Source: Enoplosus armatus (Eukaryota; Chordata; Actinopteri; Centrarchiformes; Enoplosidae). From it: a stretch of 64,000 nt of DNA. The position numbers were made by a program, and so were the translations under genes. The stretch lies in NCBI RefSeq assembly GCF_043641665.1, contig NC_092191.1, positions 19,561,501 through 19,625,500 of the forward strand. The letters run 5' to 3'. Under the pieces are notes generated by a model. The model was not told where the DNA came from. It made no database searches and saw only the letters and a program-made list of their open reading frames with translations. Within the stretch, counting starts at the first letter, position 1. Each line of letters begins with the position of its first letter. Positions 11,509 through 23,734 of the stretch are shown piece by piece.

Positions 11509-13199
11509 TACACAGGATCGGGAGCACCACAAAATCTGTACGAGACAATTTCATGAGACTAACAAACAAGCATTTCAAACAGAAGCGCTGGTGGGGTAGA
11601 ACAGCCAAAGAAGCACAGCAGTATCCTGAGGGTCTGAGATGAAGCTGGCTGGCTGAAAGTGAATGAGCAACAACCCCTTTTTCAACAACACTACAGAGGT
11701 ACTCTTGTGCAAGGTGCTGAGCAGCTGCTCGGGGGCCAACAGCGGAGGAACTGCCATTTTTATGGGGCAGCATATACAGCAGCGTAGCATGAAAGCGAAG
11801 AAGGGCAACGCTGGAATAGAGCATGCATGCTCAGCAGAACCTTCCCCTGGACGAACAAAGGTTAAAAAAAGACCTTACAGCAGGCAGAGCTGGGCGGGAG
11901 AATAGAAAGAAAAATAGAAAGAAGGATGAAGGGGGAGACTGTCCCTTTCAGCAGAGGGATGGGCGCAAAGAAAAATGGACTACAAGGTGCCCTGAACAAA
12001 ATTGTTCATATGGCTCCGAGAAGCAGTGTTTATGCTCCTGGGGTGATGTGGGGCAAGCTGCCGCAGCGAGTTCAGAAGAGGAGGCTCGAGCGGGCTGAAT
12101 GCACAATACGTATACTGAACACTACCAGCCTTCCACTGCTGCTGTTATTATCCACCTGCTTGTCATTTTCTTTACAGCGTGTGCACATGTTCTCATATTT
12201 GTGCCCCTTACAGGCTGCTACACTTGAGTTTTACATCGACTCCTGCATGTTTTAAGTTATGGATCGATCTCACCGTGCTGTGCAACAGATACAGACTGTA
12301 AAGTTGCAATTCCCTTGTTGACCCGGCTGTCACGATGAGTGATAGGCCATCGGCGCAGCTCGCAGCGTGCTCTAAACTACCCTTCCCTGTTGTACCCTTC
12401 CTTGCAGATGCCAACAGCAGCTGGGCACAGGAGAAGCCCGCTTCAAATGTGATTCCTCCACTCCAGTTATTATCATTACTGCTATCATATTACATCACAG
12501 CAGCGTGGACACTTTATTACTGTGTCTGTGCGGCAGGACAATGTGACCAGCCCTCTGACAGCACAATTCATTACAGAGAGGCAACAATATTACCATGCAG
12601 GGCAGCTTAGTTTAGCCTATTCTGGATTAGCACTGACATGTTACATCGAAACATGCCTCCATTGTCCCCTAGCCTCGGCAGCTAAACAGGCCCCTGATCC
12701 CCTGTTTGTGTTGTCGTTACAACTTTAATCCAGGATCCTCCCTCCCCATGCCAAAATCAGATTACCAGAGTCAATTAAACTTGATCCATAATCTCAGCGC
12801 GCAGGCACAGTGGGTGCAAGGTTATCAGGCCTGCAAAATGAAATGGGACAAGTACACTGTTGGAGAGGACTTACAGGCTCAGTGTCTTGTTTTTGGTCAC
12901 GGTGAGAAACTGCAAGACCTGTAGCACCTGCATGCAAATAATTCCCAGACTCTTGCAAGTCTTAACGCAGTTTGTTTCTAATTGATGCTGTAGAAATCTG
13001 CAGAATCTGTAAGCCAATCTGTGACATATGTCCTCGCAAATGTGCTCCTTTCCCTGCTGTAATCACATTGGTGCACGCAAGAATGCACAAACATCGTGGG
13101 AGAGAGGGAAGAGGAAAGGGAGTGAGAGAAAAACAAAATTAAAATCCTCTAGTGAACAGCCTGCGGGCTCCCGGCTCCCAGCTCCCATCCAGCACTGTA

Positions 13200-13640
13200 T
13201 TTTATCATCCTTGAGTGGCCGCGCGAACGCTGTAACACAACCGGAGCGAGTGTGCAAATCAAACCCACTCCGGCTCGCCCATACACCACTGGCTAACAGA
13301 GAGAGACAGGACAGCGGCGGGACGGAATAACCTCCGGACTCGACGACAGCCAGAAAAAAAGAAAAAAACGGTCATGCACCATTAATGCAGGTCGTCAGTG
13401 TTTCAGCGGTACCTTGTGGCTGTCACTCAGCTCGCAGCTTTGAGATACGTTGGTGCTCGTAATCAGGCGAACGCTCGGCGGCGGGGGCGAACGAGGCCCA
13501 CCGTGAAAAGAGTAATCAAATCACGTGGAGTCAAGTACGCATCCATCAAATCAACAAACATTATGAGCTGATGAGGAACCTCGCTCGGCATACAAGATGA
13601 CTAGACGAGCGCCGTCATCCGAGGCTCAGACACATCCGTC
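13200..13640. promoter_or_regulatory. Second CpG-rich patch in the large intron
   Basis: There are repeated CpG sites, for example in the block around 13455-13500 (rich in GGCGG and GCGAACG) and again at 13585-13640. The patch is followed by TAAT-containing sequence with no repeat signature. It could be an enhancer or a minor promoter. On the minus strand a donor-like AAG|GTACCG sits near 13420, but no start codon precedes it. Confidence 0.3.
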
Positions 13641-13874
13641 GCGCTGTATCTATCTTCTCAAACATCAAGGGGGCATTGTTTCATTAGCATTAATCTCTCT
13701 CGGGCCTCAGATTAAAGTGTTGCATTTAGCTTTGGGCTATTCAGATTCCTATACAAAAGTTATTGTAATCGCTGTTCTGTGGAGATATTTAAAGCGTGAC
13801 TATCAAATAACTGAGCCTTGTGCACTGCTCAACCTTGCAAACAGAGTACAAGCTCATAATTCACTGTAAGGCAA

Positions 13875-13888
13875 CCCCCCCCCCCCCA

Positions 13889-13956
<68 letters not shown>
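13875..13956. repeat. Poly-C plus long CA microsatellite
   Basis: About 13 C, a short CACAAA bridge, then more than 30 CA units. One of the longest simple repeats in the window. Confidence 0.97.
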
Positions 13957-13957
<1 letters not shown>

Positions 13958-14654
13958 CTGGAACAAAGAGACGTGAATACTCAAGTCTGCTACCAACAGA
14001 ATGAATCAATACGAACAAATGTGAAAACAGGGAGAAGATTGCTTTTTAATATAGGACGGAGACACGGGAATGACTCTAACCTCTTTCTTTCTTCAGCTTG
14101 TATTTATCCAGGGGAAGATTCGCTGAGCATGACGGCCTCCTTTCACACTCATACAGCTAAACACATCAGCTACTGGGCGCTGCCCAGTCCGACCACTGGC
14201 TGACTGGTGTTGACTGAGTAGCTCCACTTTCCTCAAATGTTTCCTGTGGTGTTCCTTTCACATCCCTTATCGAGTATACCCTCAAGTTGCCAGTTTATTA
14301 GGGTTCACTTAGCTAAAACGAATGCAGTCTAATGCAACAGCACTGCAATAAATTCTCCCTTCATGAAGGTTATAATGTTCATGATGTTGAAACTGTTTCA
14401 GAGAGCTGCTGATTCGACTTTCTGATCATTCGGGAGGATGTAGTTTGAGATGCTGTTGAATTGTTTCGCGTTATCAAATCTTTGGGAAAACATTATTAAA
14501 GTTTAACTGGCAGTGGCAATCTAAAGGCGCAGGTTGATTGACATCAGTCGGCACAAATATTGCATCATTTTTGTTTTTTTTGGCATAATAACTGCAACAA
14601 GAGTACACAGCCGGGCCAGTGGCTCTGTGAGTCTAAAGTCTGTGAGTAACTTTA

Positions 14655-14965
14655 GAATGCTAGCCACACGCATGAGGCTCACAATGACAATGCTAACGTA
14701 CTAGTATAATGGTTACCATGACCACCATCTTAGCTCAGCATCTTAGTATGCTAACTTTGCCTAATGAGCATTAAACACAGCCGAGGTTGATGGGAGTGTC
14801 ATTTGTTTTGCAGGTATTTGGTCATAATGGACATATTGAAATTGGCCTGATGGGGGCGCTAGATGTAAAGTTAAGGGATCGCCAGAGTTTTTACAATTTA
14901 TCCTAAGGGGGGCACGGATGTACCAAATTTAATGGCGAGTCATCCAACAGTTGTTGAGACATTTC
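14655..14965 (+). repeat. Percomorph interspersed repeat (GCTAAC / TTGTTGAGACATTTC type)
   Basis: Reads GGCTCACAATGACAATGCTAAC, then an ACCATCTTAGCTCAGCAT block, a GGGGGCGCTAGATG block, and ends CATCCAACAGTTGTTGAGAC. Same family as 130-345 and 50725-51000. Confidence 0.7.
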
Positions 14966-15671
14966 ATTTAAAAACACAAATGTCAACAACTACAATCAAT
15001 AGTCTGCAATTAGTACATAGTGTATATTATGTGTAATTAGTTCCACTTGCAATCATGGTGGCGTTACAGAGTGGTGCTATTTATACCTCCACAGTGATCT
15101 GTGAAAGACAGCAGCTTGCAGAGGGCATGTTAACTAGACTATAGCCAAGATTCCTTTCAGATTCTGCCAAGATGTGTCTTGCCAACCTGGAACTGAATCC
15201 AAAATGGCACCAGCCATCGGAAGCCCGACCCCGGTTTTATGTCGAGATTTTTCAAGCCACACATTAGATTCAGCCCCCTTCATATCTGTGAGAAAACCTT
15301 CCATCTCCTCGGTCTGAGAACATGAATCGATAAAAATAAACCTGAGAGAAGATTTAAAACGTAGAGCAAAGAGGCTGGAATGAGTCTTTTTTTGTTTTAA
15401 AGTGAATATATGAGCAACCCTGAAACTCTGCTCTGCCAGCATCACGTCTCTCATCGTCTTTGTACGTGTGTGTGTGTGTGTGTGCGCATGAGAGGGAGCG
15501 AGAGGGAGAGAGAGATGGTTAGTAGGTGTTGTCTGTGAGGGGTGACTCATCTCTTCCACACACTACAGAATACTCAATGGACGGGCTCTGTGTGTGCTCA
15601 CACGTGTGCACATACACGCACACACTCATAGTGTGTGGCTTGGACAGGGAAGCAAACACAAGGGCAAACCT

Positions 15672-15717
15672 GCGCGCGCACGCACACACACACACACACA
15701 CACAGACACACACACAA
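15672..15717. repeat. CG/CA compound microsatellite
   Basis: CGCGCG followed by CA units with one G interruption. Confidence 0.93.
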
Positions 15718-15872
15718 GCCAGTAACACCTCAGCCCTCTTACACACACTGCTCACGTTCTGTTCTCAGCTCCCTGAGATGGCATGCTGTTTGGCACGCAG
15801 AGTGGGAGCATACATAACACTGGTCCACACCTCGTTCCCTTGCAGGTTGATATGCTGTACCAAAACATGCCA

Positions 15873-15893
15873 CCCCCCCCCCCCCCCCCCCCC
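15873..15893. repeat. Poly-C, 21
   Basis: Uninterrupted C homopolymer. Confidence 0.95.
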
Positions 15894-16123
15894 ATGTAAC
15901 AATGGATGAGAATAGGGCAGCGCTCCACAGGTTCTGCTCTGTCAACAATTAAAGGCGGCGCGGGTGGAGAGGACGCACTGTAAACCCAGCCTCCGCAAGC
16001 GACACAATGCAAACAGCCTCTCTAACAGAATGCATCGCTCTCCGGCAACAGAGGTCTCAGCGGGTAAACAGCCTTACGTTTGCCTGCGTGGTGCTTAACG
16101 GCGCCGAGCTGGTGCATTTACAG

Positions 16124-16125
<2 letters not shown>

Positions 16126-16159
<34 letters not shown>

Positions 16160-16164
16160 CTCTC
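16126..16164. repeat. CT microsatellite
   Basis: CT dinucleotides with one G interruption, then CACACA. Confidence 0.95.
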
Positions 16165-16440
16165 ACACATCTGTTGCTGTCCACCATTTTCATGTGCTCT
16201 TTCTCTGTCTCCAGCACAGACCTCTAACAGCCCTTCAAGTACTGGCTGACTACATAAACTGCAACTGTGTAATGTTGGGACATTTTGATGGCTCTGTTTG
16301 TATCGCCATAGAAACGACACTGTTACCAAAGCTTTTTGTAATAAAATGCACGCTTGCGGGTAAGGGGTCGTGCCTTGCCACCACCTCCCTGAAAAGCAAA
16401 AATAAACACAGTAAAAAAAAAAAAAAGTGGCCTTGTGGTG

Positions 16441-16610
16441 ATGTTATTTCTTTCGGGCATTTTTTGCCTTTATAAGACGGCGACAGCTGAAGGGAGAGAG
16501 AGAAAGGGGACGACATGCAGCAAAGTGCCCGAGCTGGAATGGAACCCGGGCCACTGCGCTAAGGACTCAGCCTTAGTACACGCGCTCCACCGTGATGTGC
16601 TTTTAAACGC
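16441..16610 (-). mobile_element. tRNA-related SINE-like repeat, copy A
   Basis: Contains GCATTTTTTGCCTTTATAAGAC, GGGACGACATGCAGCAAAG and a GGAATGGAACCCGGGCC block. Read on the minus strand the last block resembles a tRNA B box (GGTTCGANTCC), which would make this a reversed tRNA-derived SINE. Copies lie at 39705-39850 and 60655-60930. Confidence 0.55.
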
Positions 16611-17754
16611 CGTCAGGAAGCGTAACCAGCGCTGGACTGTTGCTGCCACGTTCTCTAACTGTGGCGGCGTTTAGCCCCCTGAGAACGAGCTGCTGGGAGA
16701 GGGGGATGGGGGTGAGGGGTGCTCTTGAATGAACGCAGTCAACCGTGAAAAGAATAAACGCATGAAGAATATGCTATGTGGTGCATCTAAAAGAAAACAG
16801 CTTGTAGCAGGGACAACAATGAAGAGCAGTGATAGAGGAGATAAGGAGATGAAGAGTGATTACATAGACAAAAAAATGCCGCGGAGAGACGGATGGAGAG
16901 GGAGGAACAGATAGGTAAATCATTACCCCCTTCAGCCCAGGAAGCTACTCTATGTCTGACTCAGACGTCTCCCTCGGCCTCTTCCCCATCCCCCGACCGC
17001 AATGCAATTTTCCTCCATCTTTGATTACAGATTGCTCGTCCGTGATCCCAGCCCAGTTCCATTTTACCATCTGACAGTTGTGCCATCGGTGCCATTTAGG
17101 CCTAAGTGGACGCTCCATCTCCTCCGCCGGCAATTTACATGTTTGCATCTCGTTAGGGCCATTTGTAAAGGCAAAGGCAATGCGGCGGGACAGTGAAAGA
17201 GGAGGGAATTTCGGCGCCCAGATTAGTTTTCACCTTTGATACCGAAGCGCATCGCTCACCTGCCTGGAGTGGGATTTCGGGATGGAGATTTTTAAGCGAG
17301 CTTTGAATTTGGAACAGCGCGTTACAAAGGCCTGTCTGCGGATGTGTAACTCACACCGACATATCTTCAGACATATCTTCACCCACTTTGACGTGCTCTT
17401 GAACACACACGCCAACATGAGGATACAATGCCACTCAACGCAGACGGTAAATCCAATGTGGAACGTTTTCCTTTTAAAAGAATCTCAACTGAGAAGAGCT
17501 GGGGCTCCCCCATCTTACAACTACCTCGCTGCGTCTCCAAACTGCCCACTGACTGGAGCAATTTGAAGAACTGATATTGGGCCCGTCATGGACATATTTC
17601 ACTGGGGTCATTTCACTGGGCCCGTTCCTTAGACTTTAATTGGACTCCTTATATCAGATTAGAGATTTTATGATCACATTGTTCAATTATAATCCAGTTG
17701 TTCCATATTGTGTTTCTTCTTTTTTACTGTTACAATGTTCTGTTCTCTTTTAAT

Positions 17755-17955
17755 AACCACACAGCCTGCAGAAGCTGTTGCACACCCAGCTGTCCAAGGA
17801 GGAGGAATATCTCTTTGAACAGACTCTCCTGAGGTTTCTTCCCTTTCCCCCTCATGTGCTGAGGTTGTTTTAAGGAGTTGTTCCTTGTTGCTGTCTCGGT
17901 CCTGCAAAACATTATACGTGATATTGAGTTATACAAAAGAAATTTGACTTGAGTG
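17755..17955 (+). repeat. Decayed LINE 3'-end-like repeat
   Basis: Contains TCCTGAGGTTTCTTCC, then GAGTTGTTCCTTG and finally GATATTGAGTTATACAAAAG followed by AATTTGACTTGA. This order is typical of a widespread fish LINE 3' untranslated region. It is non-coding here. Confidence 0.5.
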
Positions 17956-18111
17956 GATTTTTGATGCCCTATCTTACACGTTCCCCATCCGCCAACCAAT
18001 GTCATGGGCCGAATCACCGTCCAGATCGATAGCTACGGCCCTGTTGATGTATGATCCATCCCCTCGTGAACAAAGATCCAAGCAACCAAAATGGCCAGCT
18101 CCAATCCTTCC

Positions 18112-18503
18112 TCAAGGATAACGCTGGCATTTTTCTCTATGTTTCTTATTGTCAACAAAAAACAGCTGTAGTTTTAGCAAATGTCATTCAAGCAGGAGTA
18201 AATAAGAGCATTTATGGAGACTAATTTCAGCTGTATTAACGGCATCAGGACAGTGTATTTGAAATTTACTGCAAATAAACTACAGTGCCCATAATTATGG
18301 TAATGAACCCAGCACAACGGTGTGACTCACTGATGTCTTTAATAGTTTTAATAACAATGGAGCTCCGTGGCACAGAGGAATAAGATATATCAGGCTTTGG
18401 CTACACAGGCAATACTTGTCAGAATAACACACGGTTGGTTTTGGTCTTTTCATTGAATTTGTAGACAAAAGGAAACAAATATCGCCAGCGTTATCCTTTA
18501 AGG
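18112..18503 (+). mobile_element. MITE with TTAAAGGATAACGCTGGC-type terminal inverted repeats
   Basis: The left end reads AAGGATAACGCTGGCATTTT. The right end, reverse-complemented, reads AAGGATAACGCTGGCGAT, giving inverted repeats of roughly 40-50 bp with mismatches. No open frame. An inverted, truncated relative lies at 53541-53763, sharing GTGGCACAGAGGAA and AGATATATCAGGCTTTG. Confidence 0.75.
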
Positions 18504-19285
18504 GCCGTTCCCTACTTGTTACATGCGTGGTTCTTACTACTTCTTGGTGCATCCTATCAGAGTGTACAAATGCATGTTTGAACTGCTCTGTCTGTGTGGA
18601 ATTGTCTGTCCCAGATATCATCGGGTGGTCTTGTAGTTCATGATTGACAACTGAAAAAAGAAAAAAAAAAAAGGTGAATAATTTTCATGGTTGGGTCTGA
18701 TTGAACAAATCCGTGGCAGCTCCACTCTAGCCAACAAGAGAATACTTTTCCGGCATGAAAACGGTGAACTGTATATATTAATGTCGCATCCTAAAAAAGA
18801 ATCTAAACTGTGGGACCTCTGACTAAAACTCTGAAGGGTTCTTAATAGACCTTGCCAAAAGATAGACCCCTCCGCCTGTCACGTTATCGCTCCTGCTTCA
18901 AATTATGCAAGTCTCATTTTCTGCTGTCCTTATCTTCCTCCAAGGAGTGCACAGGGGGCCACATTGCATCAATAACTGCTCCCTAATTACAAGCCTAGCA
19001 ACCAGCAGCAGCAGCAGCAACTCCACACCCTTACTGTAGATTAAAAAAAAGACGCAACTGCGGGGCACGGCTGTACTCTCCTTGTACGCTGAGGAGAACG
19101 ATATGGCCATGAGGTTTAATGTCAAAGGTGATGGTGATCATGATTGGTTGTGGTGGAAAAGGCCATGGTGTATAATAAACCACTTTGCGAGAGTTTCGTT
19201 TTTTCAAGTCTATTATGAAAATGACTGTCGCCTTTAACCCTCCACCTTTTTCTGTTTTTTGTTGATATACTTTTGCTAATCAGGG

Positions 19286-19290
<5 letters not shown>

Positions 19291-19330
<40 letters not shown>
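19291..19330. repeat. CAG trinucleotide repeat, 13 units
   Basis: Uninterrupted CAG on the plus strand, hence CTG in the adgra1 sense direction. It lies in the 21-kb intron. A shorter interrupted CAG run is at about 19003-19020. Confidence 0.97.
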
Positions 19331-19332
<2 letters not shown>

Positions 19333-19607
19333 AATGGAGGGGCAGAGGCGGGCATTCTGGGAGCTGCCGTCTTGGCTGACAACAGAGGTGGACATGCAGA
19401 CAACCAGCCAGCCACAGGGGCTGGATCACTTTCTGCACTGCCCTAATAGAGAGAAAGAAAAGAGGCTCTTAATGTGTTTGTCTAGACTGCCCTGCATTGT
19501 GCAAATGAGGTGCTGTCCGGTTCAGTTAAATGCAGTGCAAAAATACAGCAACCCAATTGAAAGCCAGTGACAGAAACTCAAACAGAGGCAGAGAGAGGGA
19601 AAGAGAA

Positions 19608-19610
<3 letters not shown>

Positions 19611-19640
<30 letters not shown>
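19611..19640. repeat. GA microsatellite
   Basis: About 14 GA units preceded by purine-rich sequence; a G tract follows at 19733-19748. Confidence 0.95.
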
Positions 19641-19641
<1 letters not shown>

Positions 19642-20700
19642 TGTTTACACAGCATGCCCTCATTTCTACCAAGCTGTCTCTGGGGTTCAGAGAGGGTCGC
19701 ACTGTCAACTAGGGAACAGCTGGTGAGAGAGAGGGGGGGGGGGGGGGGCATTTGAACATGGACACTTTCAGATCAGAAGCCATATTATGATGATGATCTT
19801 TTTTTTTTTTTCCTTTCGTTGCTCGAGTACTGTTTGAGACTGTGTGTACCGACAGGGTTCCAGGAGACCTGAATCATGTATGTCAGATGGCCTCTGTCAC
19901 ATGCAAAAGGACAAGTGGGACCTGTTTCAGTTTAATCATTTGTGACTAATCATAGACTCTGCAGCAGATTTTATGAGTCCACAGTATTGCCATAAAAAAA
20001 GAAAAACTAATTCCTACCTCACCCAAGTGCTCATATCTGACTAATTGTTTGAGAAAATGTGTGCCAAAATCATCAACTTGGAAATAAAATCAAAATGCGA
20101 CTACATCATTATCTTTCATAAAGACTGTTTGCCAGCAAGGGCAGTTTTACATTTCAAGCAAGTGGTTTGCCTCGTTCTAAAAAAAACGTAGCACAGTTTT
20201 TGGCTGCCAATTAATCAGTGACTGTATATAAACAACATCAGAAAATCAAGTGCCACAATCCCTTCTGCTGCAAGCAGCACTATGATAATCTTCCAAACAC
20301 TTAGCTGAGGAGCATGCATAATTTGAATAACAATAGGTTAAAGCAATGCAATTTGTATCCAGGCTAAAAGAGGGATACACACTGCATTAAAAATAGAGCG
20401 TCCGACACAGAGCGTCAGGGAAAAGCGCCAATAGTAAGTATTGGCTCACTCCAGCAACGCCAGGGCAAAACTGTTGATGTCTGAGATAAATGGCGGTCTG
20501 TGAGCTCTGCACTCATTAGTCAGGGAGAAAACAATCTGCATCACATGTCAGGTTATTGGCCGGCAGCAATCTGCTGGATGAGCCCGACGCTTCTCCTTTC
20601 ACACCAAAGCCAATCCGCAGTCAGCAAACACAGAGAGGTTAAATCAGAGCAGCAGCAACAGAGGAAAGTCTGCAGTGGCGACGTGGTTTCAGCAAGCGCG

Positions 20701-20704
<4 letters not shown>

Positions 20705-20734
<30 letters not shown>
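20705..20734. repeat. CA microsatellite
   Basis: About 15 CA units after a short CG/CA mixture. Confidence 0.95.
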
Positions 20735-20738
<4 letters not shown>

Positions 20739-21250
20739 CAATCCCCCGTGTGTTAAAGTAATCATGCCTGACATCAAAATTTAAGTTAATGCTTACAAAT
20801 GGAACAGGAGTGCATTTATTAAATATTAACCTCAGCCAAACCTCAGCACGTGTGCGGCAAGTTCCCACAGCGCGGCACAGAAACTAAGCCTCAGCGTAGC
20901 TGGTGAAGTCAGCGGCTGGTGAGGAGGCTGCGTGGCTGCTTACTCGCGGGCGGAGGCGGATTAGCGCTCGTCTGTCAGCTGCCACGTTTTGGAACGAGTG
21001 CAAGTGAGGTAAAGGGTGAAAGGTGACTGATGCTAAGTGGGACGCAGATAATTAGCAGTTACTCGAAGAATTAGCGTAAGCTGCATAATTATGACAAAGC
21101 TTAACACCAACACCAACACACACGATTAGTCATGTTCTGTAAAACTATGTGGTTACTCTCAGTAACACTCCGTCCACAGAAAGCCTTATTTTCAAGTCTC
21201 TTATGGTTTTTACCAACATTTTTAACCAAAACAGAGGCATCCAAAATCAA

Positions 21251-21612
21251 GTTAAAGGAATACTTCAACATTTTGGGAAATTAACTAATTCCCCTTCTTG
21301 CCGAGAGTTAGTTGAGAAGATCCATCGCACCCTCATGTCTCTTTGGTTAATATGAACCTTAAGCCAACAGATGGTTAGCTTAGCTTGGCTTAGCATAAAG
21401 ACTGGAAACGGCTAGACTGGCTCCATCCAAAAGTAACAAAATCTGCCCACCAACACCTCTAACGCTCACAAATTAAGACATGATATCTTGTTTGTCTGAT
21501 ATGCACAAAAACACAAAGTATTGCGCTGGACTATTTCTTGGCCAGGAGCAGCGACTTTCTGGAGTTCTGCCAATTTATAACCCCTAACCCTTTGTATCGA
21601 GGGCTCTCCAGG
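21251..21612 (+). mobile_element. TTAAAGGAATA-type MITE, copy A
   Basis: Begins TTAAAGGAATACTTCAACAT and continues with CTTGCCGAGAGTTAG, GCTTAGCATAAAGACTGGAA, ATATCTTGTTTGTCT and TGGACTATTTCTTGGCC. This is a well-known percomorph interspersed element. The right terminal repeat is not evident, so it is probably truncated. Related to 38294-38660. Confidence 0.75.
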
Positions 21613-22445
21613 GGCTAAGAAGTGTGTATTGTATGGTGCCTCTAACAAAAACCTCCTTTTTAAATCCACTATCTGCTTACACACAACCACAAGACCTCAC
21701 CCCCCTCTGTTGATATCACAGTCTGTCATCACCCTGTCTCTCTACCCTCCCACGACAATGCATATCAACAGAAAATGCCAACGCGGGGCTGCAAGACGCG
21801 GTTGCATATCTAAACAGGTCATCGTCATTATCACTGTAAATCCCTTCATCTCCTTAAACACACACACCAAAGCTCCTTTAGTACGAAAATGTCTCAGAGA
21901 TAGAAAAGTCCAGGGCATGGGGATAAAGTTAACCCCGCTGAAGCCGGAGCCAGCTCGCGGGCCAACGATGAAAACAGGCTTGTTGTCTCATTATGTCTGC
22001 CTTGAGCGAGGATGTGGACAAAAGGCTAATGAGGACACACAACTTTGAGGTTGCTATTTGCTGAAAAGCGGACAGAGAAAACGAGGCACAAACAGGAAAA
22101 CACTGTTTCTGAGCTGCTGAAGTCGCCAGGAGGTTATTTTCCGATGAGCAACACGTATCCTGTGCAACCTACAGTATGTTGTGTGCATTAGAAATAATTG
22201 CCAAACGAGAAAACACCAAATGTGGATTGAATTTGAATTAACAGCTCCCTTTAAAGGATGTTTTTTAAGAATGTACTCACAATCAATTGGCGTCTCCTCT
22301 ACCCTCCTTCCATCCATTCACACTTCCATTTCCTCCAAGTTACTACCTTTTGAGTGACAATAATAGCAATTTAATGGGCAGCAAAAAACAAAGCTTAGGT
22401 GATATATGGTTTGTAAAGTGCATCCTGGTTATTTCTGTGTCAACA

Positions 22446-22475
22446 GGATAAGCGGTTCGAGAAAGGATGGATGGA
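22446..22475 (+). repeat. Retroelement tail with GGAT repeats
   Basis: GGATAAGCGGTTCGAGAAAG followed by GATGGATGGAT is the typical 3' end of the common fish retroelement whose body appears at 51015-51277. Confidence 0.5.
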
Positions 22476-22684
22476 TTCTCAGACCTTGTGGTCAGGTCCA
22501 GCAGTCAGCAGTAATGTCACGCTGGTATCGAGCCTGCAGAAGGCTCAGCCAATGAGAACTAATGCATCAAGATGGGATCCTGTCTTGGTTGGTTTGGTTC
22601 AAGATGGAGGTGCAGCAGCAAGGACAAGTGAATTGTGGTCTGTGTGGCGATTTCTGAAACGGCAGACACCATGAAGCCTCAGAA

Positions 22685-22915
22685 TGAGGAGTGAGGTCAA
22701 TGGGCCTCGTGCAAGAACATTTTCATGTTATCATCCTAAATCCTTTGTGTTTCACTTGTGTGTTCCAAGTGGAATTCACCGAACTCTCCTACGTGGAAAA
22801 ACTCCTAAATCGCTTGTTTCAGCCTGACGAGTGCCACCTGTTCATGAGGAGATGCACCATCACGACATGTGAGCATTAGCATATTCAGTGCCCCCAAAAC
22901 GCTACATGAGGCTGC
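22685..22915 (+). repeat. Probable interspersed repeat fragment
   Basis: The sequence around GGGCCTCGTGCAAGAACATT, then CTCCTACGTGGAAAAACTCC and AGCATATTCAGTGCCCCCAA, resembles a repeat I associate with fish genomes. The 62-codon open frame across it is therefore not considered a gene. Confidence 0.3.
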
Positions 22916-23082
22916 CTGTTCTGCTCCGTTTATTCACCAAAAATGACATACAAGAGTAAAAAGGATTTTATTCCACGGAGGTTGAAGTCCTGCTGTCAGA
23001 CATCAACAAATTAAGCAATATCAGTCGTCGCATTAGGCCGCACAGTGACAGAAACAAAGACGCAATGGTATTTTGACATAGT

Positions 23083-23368
23083 TTAAGTCATTTATCAGCC
23101 AAATATGCCAATCCCCCTCTGGTTCCGTCTCCTAAAATGTGATTTGCTGCTTATCTCTGCTTTATATGACTGTGTAAACTGAACATCTTTGGGTTTTTGG
23201 ATTGCTGGTTGGACGTCTTTTTGGGCTTAGGGTTAGACACATTTTGATGGCCATTTTTCCACCATTATTGTACATTACATTGACAAAACGACTCATTAGT
23301 GTATCAAGAAAAGGCTTGACAGATTAGTCGATAATCAAGATAATTAAGATAATCGTTTGTTCCAACCA
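23083..23368 (+). mobile_element. ATCGATTAATC-type MITE, copy B (right part)
   Basis: Contains AAATGTGATTTGCTGCTT, ATGACTGTGTAAACTGAACA, TCTTTGGGTTTTTGGATTG and ends GATTAGTCGATAATC, then AATCGTTTGTTCCAACC. Same family as 11231-11508; the left end is degraded. Confidence 0.65.
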
Positions 23369-23734
23369 GCAGACCGTGACTAAAATGGGAGGAGGTTTAA
23401 GTCAACTCGACAGTCGCGGTGACAGACGTCAGACTACTTCCCGTTATATGGGAGGTTACAATGTTAAGTATGACGGAGACCATGGGACAGCTGTTAGTGA
23501 GTGAGAATCTTCAAAGCGACTAATAGATTGTAAAAGCTGTCCCACTGATATGGTGATTCGGTGCCTTTCGGCTTCCACTGTGGAGAATCCACAGACTCCT
23601 TTGTACCTAATAGAAATGTCTGAATGAAATTGGTGACGTATTCTCTTCCAACTTCTGTGGACATCTCCCTGTGACTCCTGATCCAGGTCTGCCTGCTGCC
23701 AGTGTCTTCAACAACTTCAATGAGCTGCTTGAGC

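Noticed and set aside
13820..14203. His/Thr-repeat protein across the CA microsatellite
   Set aside because: It is a translation artefact of the CA repeat; similar frames occur at 7147-7541, 15526-15909, 47565-47983 and 56664-57020.
16441..16610. tRNA gene
   Set aside because: Only a B-box-like block in reverse orientation is seen, with no cloverleaf; it fits a SINE better.
19122..19415. Poly-Cys/poly-Gln/poly-Ser frame over the CAG repeat
   Set aside because: There is no coding context; the repeat is intronic.
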